Assembly: GCA_017436705.1 (NCBI GenBank)
Contig: JAFSCP010000036.1
Location: 62,001 to 126,000, forward strand
Source: Bacillota bacterium
Lineage (GTDB): Bacteria; Bacillota; Clostridia; Peptostreptococcales; Anaerovoracaceae
Direction of reading: 5' to 3'
Length of the DNA stretch: 64,000 nucleotides
This document shows positions 15,298 through 23,487 of the stretch, piece by piece; the first letter of the stretch is position 1; each line of letters begins with the position of its first letter. Both the position numbers and the translations under genes were made by a program. Below the pieces are notes generated by a model. The model made no database searches, was not told where the DNA came from, and was given only the letters and a program-made list of their open reading frames with translations.

Positions 15298-16185
15298 ATG
15301 GAAAATACAGAAGCTTTCAGACAGATTATGGGCAAGCTTCCGCAGTCGGTGAAAGAGGAAATGGAACTTTTGCCTCAGTCTGTAATAAATGAAATAGAAG
15401 AAATTCGCATGAGGTGCGGTCAGCATGTCAGGCTGCAGGGACAGGGATGCGAAAAAATAGTATCTCACATAGTAACGGCTGATGATCTGGTCAAAACGCT
15501 GAACAGCTTGGTCAAGTATTCATATTATGCTTATGAAGAAGATCTGGCCAAGGGTTTTATTACCATCGAAGGCGGTCATCGTGTCGGTGTATGCGGAAAG
15601 GCAGTAGTAAAAAAAGGTCATACTTCACTTATTAAAGAAGTAAGCTCGATGAATATCAGGTTCTGTAAGGAAATCCGAGGGTGCTCAGAAGATCTGTCAG
15701 GATACCTTATAGATGACCGTGGTCTGCCTGTAAGTACTCTGATTGTGTCACCGCCGGGCTGCGGAAAAACAACTTTGCTTCGTGATATTACGCGGCTTCT
15801 CAGCTATAAAGGAATTAAAGCAGCAGTCTGCGATGAGCGGTCGGAAATTGCAGGAATGTATGGTTCAGTTCCAAGTTTTGATCTGGGACCGAGGACAGAT
15901 GTACTTGATGGTGCACCTAAGGCACAGGGGATTGAGATGCTCATCAGATCAATGTCACCGCAGGTTATCATAACTGACGAAATCGGTAAAAAAGAAGATA
16001 TAGCTGCTATTGAGCAGTGTATTTCATCAGGCGTTGCTCTAATAAGTTCAATTCACGGTTCATGTCCGGACGATGTCAGTTCTTCAGTACTGGGCGGACT
16101 TGCAGGCAAAGGTTTTTTCAGGAATATAATATTTTTGTCAGGAGACAGAGGGCCGGGAACGGTAAAAGAGATTATAAATGTTTAA
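15298..16185 (+). CDS. spoIIIAA: Stage III sporulation protein AA (SpoIIIAA), ATPase of the feeding-tube channel
   Basis: SpoIIIAA is a secretion-type ATPase acting on the mother-cell side of the SpoIIIA-SpoIIQ channel that links mother cell and forespore. The P-loop PPGCGKTTLLRD, the SFDLGPRTDVLDG segment and the Walker B region VIITDEIGKKED are visible. The chosen ATG at 15298 is preceded by AAAGGGGG with 6-base spacing; the in-frame ATG at 15280 lies before this SD. It overlaps spoIIIAB by 8 bases and is the first gene of an eight-gene operon. Confidence 0.95.
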   Translation: MENTEAFRQIMGKLPQSVKEEMELLPQSVINEIEEIRMRCGQHVRLQGQGCEKIVSHIVTADDLVKTLNSLVKYSYYAYEEDLAKGFITIEGGHRVGVCGKAVVKKGHTSLIKEVSSMNIRFCKEIRGCSEDLSGYLIDDRGLPVSTLIVSPPGCGKTTLLRDITRLLSYKGIKAAVCDERSEIAGMYGSVPSFDLGPRTDVLDGAPKAQGIEMLIRSMSPQVIITDEIGKKEDIAAIEQCISSGVALISSIHGSCPDDVSSSVLGGLAGKGFFRNIIFLSGDRGPGTVKEIINV

Positions 16186-16693
16186 GTTCGCAGGACTGAT
16201 GGGACTGGTGCTTGGCACAGGTTTAATCGGAATTATGAAGTCTTTCCAGCTGAAAGAAAGAATCAGGCTGCTGGAAGATTATCTGCAGATGATACTTGAC
16301 GTGAAAGGATATATAAATTACTTCAGGGAACCGCTTATTCAGATTTACAGAAATGAAGGCAAAAAATGCGGTTCTGAGGGGTTTATGCTTTTCGACAGAG
16401 TTCGACATGACCTGACACAAAAAGAGGCTGAAATCAGCCAAATATGGGCTCTGAACGTGGATAAGATATACGGAAGTACATGCCTTGGTCCGGAGGACAT
16501 CGAACTTCTGAAATATCCGGGTTTTTTCATAGGGCAGACTGATTATGAAAATCAGCTGGCCAGATTTGAATATCTGGAAAAAAGACTGGTTGAGCAGATT
16601 GAAGCTGCCAGGGAGAATTATGTGAAAATAGGTCCTCTTTACAGGAAACTTGGCTTCTTTGCCGGAGGCCTTGCAGCCATATTTTTTATATAA
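16178..16693 (+). CDS. spoIIIAB: Stage III sporulation protein AB (SpoIIIAB)
   Basis: This 171-residue protein has a hydrophobic N-terminus (LMGLVLGTGLIGIM) and a C-terminal membrane helix (LGFFAGGLAAIFFI), with an all-helical GspF-like middle part. SpoIIIAB is a membrane component of the SpoIIIA complex that resembles type II secretion platform proteins. Identification rests on size, topology, the conserved N-terminal pattern and position between AA and AC. Confidence 0.9.
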   Translation: MFKFAGLMGLVLGTGLIGIMKSFQLKERIRLLEDYLQMILDVKGYINYFREPLIQIYRNEGKKCGSEGFMLFDRVRHDLTQKEAEISQIWALNVDKIYGSTCLGPEDIELLKYPGFFIGQTDYENQLARFEYLEKRLVEQIEAARENYVKIGPLYRKLGFFAGGLAAIFFI

Positions 16694-16706
16694 CGTGGGG
16701 AGATAA

Positions 16707-16910
16707 ATGATGAATTTTGAGGTTGATATATTGTTTAAAATAGCGGCCATAGGAATTGCAATTGCTTTGCTTAACCAGATTCTGGCCAAAGCAGGACGTG
16801 AGGAACAGGCCATGATGGTTACTCTGGCAGGTGTAATCATTGTACTGGCCATCGTATTTAATATGGTCAGCGAATTTTTTGGTGTTATTAAGGAATTTCT
16901 GAGTTTCTAG
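16707..16910 (+). CDS. spoIIIAC: Stage III sporulation protein AC (SpoIIIAC)
   Basis: This small 67-residue protein has two membrane helices; FKIAAIGIAIALLNQILAKAGREEQA is the well-conserved SpoIIIAC start and is followed by a second helix (MVTLAGVIIVLAIVFNM). A GTGGGGAG SD precedes two adjacent ATGs (16707 and 16710), either of which could be used. SpoIIIAC and AD are paired membrane parts of the channel. Confidence 0.92.
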   Translation: MMNFEVDILFKIAAIGIAIALLNQILAKAGREEQAMMVTLAGVIIVLAIVFNMVSEFFGVIKEFLSF

Positions 16911-16930
16911 GACAGGAGCAGTGTCAAAAT

Positions 16931-17317
16931 ATGTCAGAAATATTAAAAATATGTGCAATCGCAATGGCAGGCATAATTCTGATTGCATTGATTAAAACTT
17001 ACAAACCAGAATTCACAGTGGAAATCATTATATGTGTGTCAGTGATAATTCTTTGGGCTGCAGCGGACAGCCTGATATATGTTTTTACATACATGGAGAA
17101 TCTTTATGGGCAGCTTAGTTATGGAAAGGAGTATTTTCCTGTAATTATCAAGGCTCTTGCCATCGCTTATCTGACTGAATTTACTGCGTCTTTATGTGAG
17201 GATGCAGGACAGAAGTCCATAGGTACCAAAGTCGAACTTGCAGGCAAAATTGCGGTTTTCTTCGTGGCCATACCTGTTTTTACTTCGCTTCTTGATCTGC
17301 TGACAAGCCTTATGTGA
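16931..17317 (+). CDS. spoIIIAD: Stage III sporulation protein AD (SpoIIIAD)
   Basis: The protein has 128 residues and about four membrane helices, with conserved IKTYKPEF after the first helix and the central segment YFPVIIKALAIAYLTEFTASLCEDAGQKSIGTKVELAGK, typical of SpoIIIAD. Size and place in the operon are standard. It is an integral membrane part of the mother-cell channel complex. Confidence 0.93.
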   Translation: MSEILKICAIAMAGIILIALIKTYKPEFTVEIIICVSVIILWAAADSLIYVFTYMENLYGQLSYGKEYFPVIIKALAIAYLTEFTASLCEDAGQKSIGTKVELAGKIAVFFVAIPVFTSLLDLLTSLM

Positions 17318-17333
17318 CAGGAGAACCGGTGTA

Positions 17334-18431
17334 ATGGATTATGGGAAAATTGTAAAAGAACAGCTTAATAATGTAATGGACAGTGAGCAGGCAGAGGGTA
17401 TAGAGCAGCTTGAGAGGCAGGCTTCTGATCTGAGCAGGGGATTATCAGACCAGTTTACCTTTGAGAATATAATTGATGCAACTCTCAGCGGCGAAAGTAT
17501 TTTTGACAGCGGACATATCATAGAAAGTTTGAAGGACCTGCTGATGTATGAAGTCCGGTGTGCAATGATTATCGGTGTGGAAATACTTACAATATGTATC
17601 GTAATAGGTCTTCTGAACAATCTGTCATCTTCTTTCGGAAAAAAGTCTGTGTCAGAAGTAAGCCTTCTGATATGTACCATGATAACCATTGGAATTTCAA
17701 TGAAAAGCTTCGATGCGGCCTATGAACTCTGCATTGATTCAGTGTCTTCCATGGTCAATACCATGGAAATACTGACACCAGTTCTGATCGGAGTACTGAT
17801 TGCAACCGGCAACATTACTTCAGGTACTGTTCTCAGTCCTGTGATAATCGGTTCGGTGACAGGAACGGGGATTCTGCTCAAAAAGATAATACTTCCTGCC
17901 ATGTTTGCAGCATCTGTACTTGCCCTGATAAATTGTTTAACAGAAAAAAATTATGTAAACAGACTTTCTAAACTTATAAGGAATCTTGCTGTAGGTATCA
18001 CAGGTCTTGTACTTGCCATTTTGTCTGGAATTATAACAGTTCAGGGCCTTATTACAGAAACGTCAGATGGTCTGCTTATCAACACTGCCAGATATTCGCT
18101 AAACACTTTCATACCAATTGTTGGAGGATTCACGTCGGATACAGTCGAATTATTTATCAGATGTATGGGGTCAATTAAAAATATCGTAGGTGTTTTCGGC
18201 ATACTTACACTTATAATGCTCATCCTTGTGCCGCTTATAAAAGTTCTTATTATAGCACTGATTTATAAAATCACCGCAGCAGCGGCAGAACCTATAGCTG
18301 AGAATAAAATTTCTGATGCGCTCAATGATATGGGCAGCTGTCTTGTGTCAATGGCAGCCATAATGTTTTTTGCGGCACTTCTGTTTATTATTTTCATAAG
18401 TATAATCGTTGGAACAGGAAAAGCGGGGTAA
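17334..18431 (+). CDS. spoIIIAE: Stage III sporulation protein AE (SpoIIIAE)
   Basis: This 365-residue polytopic protein is the largest membrane component of the SpoIIIA complex. A polar N-terminal region of about 80 residues is followed by multiple membrane segments; LLISTARYSLNTFIPIVGGF-like and DTVELFIRCMGSIKN are characteristic family regions. Bacillus SpoIIIAE has a cleaved signal peptide, which is not evident here. The start ATG at 17334 follows AGGAGAACCGGTGTA. Confidence 0.93.
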   Translation: MDYGKIVKEQLNNVMDSEQAEGIEQLERQASDLSRGLSDQFTFENIIDATLSGESIFDSGHIIESLKDLLMYEVRCAMIIGVEILTICIVIGLLNNLSSSFGKKSVSEVSLLICTMITIGISMKSFDAAYELCIDSVSSMVNTMEILTPVLIGVLIATGNITSGTVLSPVIIGSVTGTGILLKKIILPAMFAASVLALINCLTEKNYVNRLSKLIRNLAVGITGLVLAILSGIITVQGLITETSDGLLINTARYSLNTFIPIVGGFTSDTVELFIRCMGSIKNIVGVFGILTLIMLILVPLIKVLIIALIYKITAAAAEPIAENKISDALNDMGSCLVSMAAIMFFAALLFIIFISIIVGTGKAG

Positions 18432-18435
18432 GACT

Positions 18436-18600
18436 GTGAACGAGATTTTGCAATGGGTGAGAGATATTTTTCTCATAATTATATCATTATCTTTTTTCAG
18501 AATTCTGGTACCGGACTCAACCATGTCCAGATACCTTAATTTTATTTTTTCTCTGATAATACTGGCAGTAATATTGGAGCCGGTAATTAAATATATTTAG
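18436..18600 (+). CDS. spoIIIAF: Minimal SpoIIIAF: only the two transmembrane helices
   Basis: Position between AE and AG and the sequence NEILQWVRDIFLIIISLSFFRILVPDSTM identify SpoIIIAF. Bacillus SpoIIIAF is about 206 residues, with two membrane helices followed by a soluble ring-building-motif domain. Here the frame ends after 54 residues, just after the second helix (VILEPVIKYI, stop), and spoIIIAG starts 10 bases later with its own SD, so no coding space remains for a soluble domain. The GTG at 18436 is chosen because GCGGGGTAAGA lies just upstream; an earlier in-frame ATG at 18409 would overlap AE. Confidence 0.82.
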   Translation: MNEILQWVRDIFLIIISLSFFRILVPDSTMSRYLNFIFSLIILAVILEPVIKYI

Positions 18601-18610
18601 GAGTGAGATT

Positions 18611-18973
18611 ATGTTTGACAAACTGGTAAAAAAGGAAAAGCTTATAAGGCTTATCACCATACTTCTCGTCGGAAGCATACTGATTCTGACACTTAATGTA
18701 CTTACCACCAGCAAAGACAGCCGGAGACAGATTATTGATCTGGACGGTGGTACTGAAGAAAGGCTTTGTTCGGTTCTTTCAGGTATAAATGGTGTCGGTA
18801 AGGTGGATGTGATGATTGAGTATGATGAAAATTCAAGAGTAAGCGGTGTAATTATAACTGCAGACGGAGGGAATGACCCGGTGGTTGCCAATGACCTGAC
18901 CAGAGCAGTTACAACACTTTACGGAATACCGGTTTCAAGCGTAATAGTTTTTGAAAAAGAACAGGAGGAATGA
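18611..18973 (+). CDS. spoIIIAG: Short stage III sporulation protein AG (SpoIIIAG)
   Basis: This 120-residue protein has one N-terminal membrane helix (about 12-32) and an extracytoplasmic ring-building-motif-type domain ending LTRAVTTLYGIPVSSVIVFEKEQEE. The segment VDVMIEYDENSRVSGVIITADGG fits SpoIIIAG/YscJ-like folds. It is about half the Bacillus length (about 229 aa), lacking the long insert between helix and ring domain. SpoIIIAG forms the large ring in the intermembrane space. Confidence 0.88.
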   Translation: MFDKLVKKEKLIRLITILLVGSILILTLNVLTTSKDSRRQIIDLDGGTEERLCSVLSGINGVGKVDVMIEYDENSRVSGVIITADGGNDPVVANDLTRAVTTLYGIPVSSVIVFEKEQEE

Positions 18974-18975
18974 TT

Positions 18976-19533
18976 TTGGAAAAGCAGACTTTTGAACATA
19001 ATTTTAAAAAGAAAAAGTTCAGTTATAAGGATATAATTTATAAAGGCAGAAGAGCTGCTGCACTGGCTCTTGTTGTTGCTTTCGGTGCAGGTATCGCACT
19101 TACGTCAGGTTCAAACACTGAAATCCCGGTTCATGATGGAGACGTACTAGTAGACAGTCTTGCAGTTTCTGAAGAAAACGCACCTGCAGAAGGCAGCTTT
19201 GAAGAAATGCGTGCAGCCCTTGAACTTGAGCGTAACAAGCTGATTGCAACGCTGGACAGTACCATAAACACCAGTAAAAACGATGCAGAAAAATCTAATG
19301 CTTCGAAAGAAAAAGAACGTATTCTGTCAACTATGGAGACGGAGCTGGCAGTGGAAAGTCTTATAAAATCCAAGAATCTGCCCGAATCCTACGTTGTAAT
19401 CACTGAAAACAGCGTCTGCGTCACTGTTGACAAGCAGGAACTTGATACAAACACAGTAGCAAAAATCTGTGATATCGTAATGCGCGAAACAGGTAAATCT
19501 GCGGATAAAATAGTAGTCCAAAGTAAGTATTAG
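18976..19533 (+). CDS. spoIIIAH: Stage III sporulation protein AH (SpoIIIAH)
   Basis: SpoIIIAH spans the mother-cell membrane and binds SpoIIQ of the forespore. The protein has a basic N-terminus (FKKKKFSYKD), one membrane helix near residues 28-48, a charged helical linker (MRAALELERNKLIATLDSTI) and a C-terminal YscJ/FliF-like domain from about 115. The TTG at 18976 is chosen because AGGAGG (18963-18968) lies 7 bases upstream, while the in-frame ATG at 18970 is only one base from the SD. It is the last spoIIIA gene. Confidence 0.9.
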   Translation: MEKQTFEHNFKKKKFSYKDIIYKGRRAAALALVVAFGAGIALTSGSNTEIPVHDGDVLVDSLAVSEENAPAEGSFEEMRAALELERNKLIATLDSTINTSKNDAEKSNASKEKERILSTMETELAVESLIKSKNLPESYVVITENSVCVTVDKQELDTNTVAKICDIVMRETGKSADKIVVQSKY

Positions 19534-19537
19534 GTCA

Positions 19538-19566
19538 TTGAAACTGCTGCGCTTTTCTGCTATAAT
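19538..19566 (+). promoter_or_regulatory. Vegetative promoter of the asp23-nusB-dxs-tlyA gene run
   Basis: TTGAAA (19538-19543) and a perfect TATAAT (19561-19566) are separated by 17 bases, a near-consensus sigma-A promoter. It begins a few bases after spoIIIAH and gives the housekeeping genes transcription independent of sporulation. Confidence 0.85.
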
Positions 19567-19604
19567 ATTTTAGATAAAAAATATAGTGGGGAAGTAGCGT
19601 AGTT

Positions 19605-19916
19605 ATGGGAAATGACAAACAGGATTTATTAAAAATTTCAAAGGAAGTTGTCAGCATGGCTGCATCAAAAGCCACTTTAAATGTCCCCGGTGTCAACCAG
19701 GAAAAAGGTCTGAAAATCACAAGTACCAAAGAAGGATTTGTAATTGATGTTCATGTAATTGCAGACTTCGGAGTGAAGATTCCTCAGCTGGCATGGGACA
19801 TTCAGAATTCAGTAAAAGAGGCTGTCATTTCTGCCGCCAATGTGGCAGTAAAGGCTGTAAACATCCACATTCAGGGTGTTATGATGCCTCGGGAAGGTAG
19901 TAATATAAATGGCTAG
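19605..19916 (+). CDS. Asp23/Gls24 family envelope stress protein (YqhY-like)
   Basis: This 103-residue single-domain Asp23 protein has the ISKEVVSMAASKATLNVPGV start and GVKIPQLAWDIQNSVKEAV centre. YqhY in Bacillus lies just before nusB, as here, and is linked to acetyl-CoA carboxylase and fatty-acid balance. The gene overlaps nusB by 8 bases. The accB/accC genes that often precede it are absent; spoIIIA abuts it directly. Confidence 0.9.
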   Translation: MGNDKQDLLKISKEVVSMAASKATLNVPGVNQEKGLKITSTKEGFVIDVHVIADFGVKIPQLAWDIQNSVKEAVISAANVAVKAVNIHIQGVMMPREGSNING

Positions 19917-20298
19917 AAAAGAAGCAAGAGAATTTGCAATGCAGACTTTGTTCCAGATCGATGTGCATAAGGACTTTGAAAATCCTGATATTGAAAAATA
20001 TATCGGCACTAAGAAGCTTGGAAATCAGAAGGAATACGTAAAAACTCTTCTTACTCAGATCTGTGCAAATATTGCTCAGGTTGATGAAAAAATCAATGAA
20101 TGCAGTGAAAACTGGCCGACTGTAAGAATGGCTAAAACCGACCTGGCAATCACAAGAATTGCTGTAGGTGAAATCCTTTTCTTTGAGGACATTCCTAAAG
20201 CAGTTGCAATCAATGAAGCAGTCAACCTTGCTAAGGATTACGGCACAGAAACATCACCTAAGTTTATCAACGCAATCCTGGGAAAAGTGGAAAAATAA
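19909..20298 (+). CDS. nusB: Transcription antitermination factor NusB
   Basis: The 129-residue all-helical protein starts ARKEAREFAMQTLFQIDVHK and ends with the conserved AVNLAKDYGTETSPKFINAILGKV. NusB binds boxA RNA with NusE (S10) in rRNA antitermination complexes. The gene overlaps the preceding asp23 gene and its stop is immediately followed by the next ATG, so the operon is tightly coupled. Confidence 0.95.
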   Translation: MARKEAREFAMQTLFQIDVHKDFENPDIEKYIGTKKLGNQKEYVKTLLTQICANIAQVDEKINECSENWPTVRMAKTDLAITRIAVGEILFFEDIPKAVAINEAVNLAKDYGTETSPKFINAILGKVEK

Positions 20299-21261
20299 AT
20301 GAGCAGACTGCTTTCACTCGGAATTGATACCAGCAATTACAAGACTTCCGTGTCTGTTGTTGATGCAGAAGGAAATATATTATACAACCATCAGAAACTT
20401 CTGGAGGTTAAAAGCGGAGAAAGGGGCCTCAGGCAGTCTGAGGCGCTTTTTCAGCATGTTCAGAGACTTCCGCAGGTTATTGAAGAAGCTCTGGCTGATG
20501 AAAACATCCGTGCAGATATAGGCAGTGTTTCAGTTTCCACTCGTCCAAGACCTGTAACAGGTTCCTATATGCCTGTTTTTACGGCAGGAGCAGGCTATGC
20601 GCGGGCAGTTGCTTCGGCCCTGGGAGTTCCTCTTTATGAGTTTTCTCATCAGGAAGGTCATATTGAAGCGGTAAAACATTACTCTGAAATGGCTGAGCTG
20701 GACAAGCTTATCTGCTTTCATTTCAGCGGCGGTACCACTGAAGCGGTTCTCGTGGATAATGAAACCGGAGTTTTCGAAATTGTTGGCGGCTCCAGAGACC
20801 TTGCTTACGGTCAGGTTCTGGACAGGCTGGGCGTAGCACTCGGACATGCTTTCCCAAGCGGAGCATCACTTGATGAAATCGCTTTCTGCGCTCAGAAAGG
20901 AGGCATTAAGCCGGACAAGTCCATGCTCACAAAGATTAAGGTCAATGACTGTTTCGTCAATCTTTCAGGCATTGAGACCCAGTGCCAGAGACTGGTGGGC
21001 AAAACAAGTGAAGAGAACCTTGTAAACACTGCATTTTTCAGACTTTCTGAGTCTGTGGCTGAAATGACAAGGCAGCTTTCGTCAAAATATAAAATAAACA
21101 ACTTTCTTTATGCAGGCGGGGTTTCCTGCAGCCGGTATATGCGGAATTATCTGGCAGCAAATCTTGACCGAAGCATAAATACAGCCTTTGGGGCACCGGA
21201 GCTCAGCTCTGATAACGCCATAGGCATTGCACTTCTGGGAGGAAAGAAAATATGGCTTTAA
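20299..21261 (+). CDS. Kae1/TsaD-like protein (paralogue of the tRNA threonylcarbamoyltransferase)
   Basis: This is an ASKHA-fold protein of 320 aa. It opens with LGIDTSNYKTSVSVVD, has the metal-binding HxxxH motif in SHQEGHIEAV and the FHFSGGTTEAVLV nucleotide loop, and ends with LYAGGVSCSRYMRNYL and SSDNAIGIALLG. These are Kae1/TsaD features, but the sequence is distant from canonical TsaD (for example SVSTRPRPVTGSYMPVF in place of the usual GPGL loop). It is probably a second, clostridial paralogue rather than the essential tRNA t6A enzyme. It is translationally coupled to nusB and overlaps xseA by 10 bases. Confidence 0.82.
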   Translation: MSRLLSLGIDTSNYKTSVSVVDAEGNILYNHQKLLEVKSGERGLRQSEALFQHVQRLPQVIEEALADENIRADIGSVSVSTRPRPVTGSYMPVFTAGAGYARAVASALGVPLYEFSHQEGHIEAVKHYSEMAELDKLICFHFSGGTTEAVLVDNETGVFEIVGGSRDLAYGQVLDRLGVALGHAFPSGASLDEIAFCAQKGGIKPDKSMLTKIKVNDCFVNLSGIETQCQRLVGKTSEENLVNTAFFRLSESVAEMTRQLSSKYKINNFLYAGGVSCSRYMRNYLAANLDRSINTAFGAPELSSDNAIGIALLGGKKIWL

Positions 21262-22385
21262 AGCCCGTTTCTGTTTCACAACTGAATGACTATATCAGCC
21301 GGGTACTGATGACAGACCCTTTGCTGGGAAACATTTCGGTTACAGGCGAAATTTCCAATCTGAAGTACCACAGCACAGGCCACGTTTATTTTTCTATAAA
21401 CGATGCCAACAGTAAGATCAACTGTTTCTTTCCGTCCAGCTATGTCCGTAATCTGAATTATGAACTGGGCGATGGATTGGAAGTAATCATAAACGGGTAT
21501 ATTAACGTATATAAAAAAGGCGGAACATATACTCTGTTCGTACGGTCAGTTACAGTGGCCGGTGAAGGAAATCTGGCAATGGCTTTTCAGCTTATGAAGG
21601 ACAAGCTGGACAGTGAAGGTCTTTTCGACCAGGCACATAAGAAGCCGATTCCTGCATTTCCGCGCAGAATTGGTATTGTGACCTCTGAAACGGGGGCAGC
21701 AGTACAGGACATACTGAAGATAATCACCAGCAGAAATAATCTGGTGAATATAACAATTTTCCCTGTGCAGGTTCAGGGAAACGGTGCAGCAGCTGATATT
21801 GCTGCTATGCTGGACAGAATCAATGCTGATCCTGAGTGTGCAGACATTGATACGCTCATTGTGGGCCGAGGTGGCGGTTCAACTGAAGACCTGTGGGCAT
21901 TCAATGAAGAAGTGGTGGCCAGAGCAATTTTCCGTTCAAAAATCCCTGTGATCTCTGCCGTAGGCCATGAAATAGACTTTACAATTTCAGACTTTGTGGC
22001 GGATAAAAGGGCTGAGACGCCTACTGCTGCAGCTGAAATGGCAGTACCAGATCTTAGTGAAATAAGACGCAGACTTGAAAAGTCCAGGGACGACCTGCTG
22101 GTTCAGCTTAACAACAAGGTTAGATTTGACCAGCTTACCATGGACAATATTATGGCTGATATCCGCCGTAATCTGGAAATGCGAATTTACCAGTATCAGC
22201 GGCAGCTGGAAACTGCAAAACTTATTCTGGAAGAAAATAACCCGAAAAATATCCTTGGAAAGGGCTACTCAATTCTTGAGGACGGGGCCGGCAATGTTAT
22301 TTCCTCGGCAGAGGATTTTGTACCAGGCCGTTCATACAAGCTGACTTTCAGGGATGGCAGCGTGGTTTTTACTTATAATAAATAA
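21252..22385 (+). CDS. xseA: Exodeoxyribonuclease VII large subunit
   Basis: An N-terminal OB-fold (VSQLNDYISRVLMTDPLLGNISVTGEIS) is followed by the catalytic domain with TSETGAAVQDILKI, LIVGRGGGSTEDLWAFNEE and SAVGHEIDFTISDFVADKRAETPTAAAE. The coiled-coil region (about 265-330) is shortened, so the 377 aa are below the usual 400-450. With XseB it degrades single-stranded DNA from both ends. Gene order xseA-xseB-ispA-dxs matches Firmicutes. Confidence 0.94.
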   Translation: MALKPVSVSQLNDYISRVLMTDPLLGNISVTGEISNLKYHSTGHVYFSINDANSKINCFFPSSYVRNLNYELGDGLEVIINGYINVYKKGGTYTLFVRSVTVAGEGNLAMAFQLMKDKLDSEGLFDQAHKKPIPAFPRRIGIVTSETGAAVQDILKIITSRNNLVNITIFPVQVQGNGAAADIAAMLDRINADPECADIDTLIVGRGGGSTEDLWAFNEEVVARAIFRSKIPVISAVGHEIDFTISDFVADKRAETPTAAAEMAVPDLSEIRRRLEKSRDDLLVQLNNKVRFDQLTMDNIMADIRRNLEMRIYQYQRQLETAKLILEENNPKNILGKGYSILEDGAGNVISSAEDFVPGRSYKLTFRDGSVVFTYNK

Positions 22386-22402
22386 AGAAAGGCGTGAATG
22401 AT

Positions 22403-22600
22403 ATGAATTTTGAAAGTTCAATGGCAAAGCTTGAAGAAATGGCTGAGCTTATCCGTGACGAAGAAACTTCACTTGATGAAGCAATAAAATGTTACGAAGA
22501 GGGAATCAGATGCTACAATATCTGCAGTGAAATTCTTGAAAACGCCAGACAGACTATAGAAGTTTACGACAGGAGGAATGCAAATGGACAGAAGTTATGA
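22403..22600 (+). CDS. xseB: Exodeoxyribonuclease VII small subunit
   Basis: This small helical protein has the family consensus FESSMAKLEEMAELIRDEETSLDEAIKCYEEGIRCYN. It binds the XseA coiled coil. The ATG at 22403 is preferred (AAAGG about 10 bases upstream) over an in-frame GTG at 22394 that is too close to the SD. Its 3' end overlaps the start of ispA. Confidence 0.92.
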   Translation: MNFESSMAKLEEMAELIRDEETSLDEAIKCYEEGIRCYNICSEILENARQTIEVYDRRNANGQKL

Positions 22601-23477
22601 TGATTATAAAAAGATAATCGATGAACATCTTTTAGACTTTATACCTAACATTGACAATAAAAGCATTACACTGTATGAAGCGATGAAATACAGTCTGGTT
22701 GCAGGCGGCAAGCGCCTCAGACCAGTTCTTCTGCTCGCTGCCTGTGATTTTGCTGGCGGAGATATTTATGAAGCAGTACCTTACGCATGTGCCATGGAAT
22801 ACATTCACACATATTCACTGATTCACGATGATCTTCCGGCAATGGATAATGATGACCTTCGCCGTGGTCTGCCTACAAATCATAAGGTTTACGGTGAAGC
22901 AATGGCAATTCTGGCTGGTGACGGCCTTCTGACAACTGCATTTGAAGCAATCTATAAAGATATGATGCTCTACTTTGATGAGCCTGACAAGATGGTAAAG
23001 CGTGTAAAGGCTGCCAACGAAATCGCCAAAGGTGCAGGCTGCCGCGGTATGGTTGCAGGTCAGGTTTCTGATATTGAAGGTGAAGGCGCTGATTTTTCCA
23101 ATGAAATGCTGGAGTATATCCACATCAACAAGACAGGAGCGCTTATCCGTTCATCAATCAAAGCAGGACTTTATCTTGGAAATCCAACATCATATATGCT
23201 TGACAACCTGGACCATTATGCAGAAAACCTTGGTCTTGCTTATCAGATTGCCGATGATATTCTGGATGAAGTTGGGGATCCTTCAGAACTGGGCAAAGCC
23301 ACCGGCTCTGATAAAAAGAAAGATAAGAACACATATACTTCTATCAACGGCCTTGAGGCTGCATACAAGCGCCTTGACCAGCTGACTGACAGTGCCGTTG
23401 AAGCAATTGCACCATATTACGACAACGCTGAATTTTTCAGAGATCTGGTGCTTCAGTTAAAACGCAGAAAAAAATAG
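22584..23477 (+). CDS. ispA: Polyprenyl (farnesyl) diphosphate synthase
   Basis: This trans-isoprenyl diphosphate synthase carries both aspartate-rich motifs, LIHDDLPAMDNDDLRRG and YQIADDILDEVGD, and VAGGKRLRPVL near the start. It condenses DMAPP/GPP with IPP to make geranyl or farnesyl diphosphate. The length of 297 aa is typical. The ATG at 22584 lies 8 bases after AGGAGG; the in-frame ATG at 22578 is too near the SD. dxs follows, so isoprenoid precursor supply and chain elongation are cotranscribed. Confidence 0.94.
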   Translation: MDRSYDDYKKIIDEHLLDFIPNIDNKSITLYEAMKYSLVAGGKRLRPVLLLAACDFAGGDIYEAVPYACAMEYIHTYSLIHDDLPAMDNDDLRRGLPTNHKVYGEAMAILAGDGLLTTAFEAIYKDMMLYFDEPDKMVKRVKAANEIAKGAGCRGMVAGQVSDIEGEGADFSNEMLEYIHINKTGALIRSSIKAGLYLGNPTSYMLDNLDHYAENLGLAYQIADDILDEVGDPSELGKATGSDKKKDKNTYTSINGLEAAYKRLDQLTDSAVEAIAPYYDNAEFFRDLVLQLKRRKK

Positions 23478-23487
23478 GGTTTGAGAT

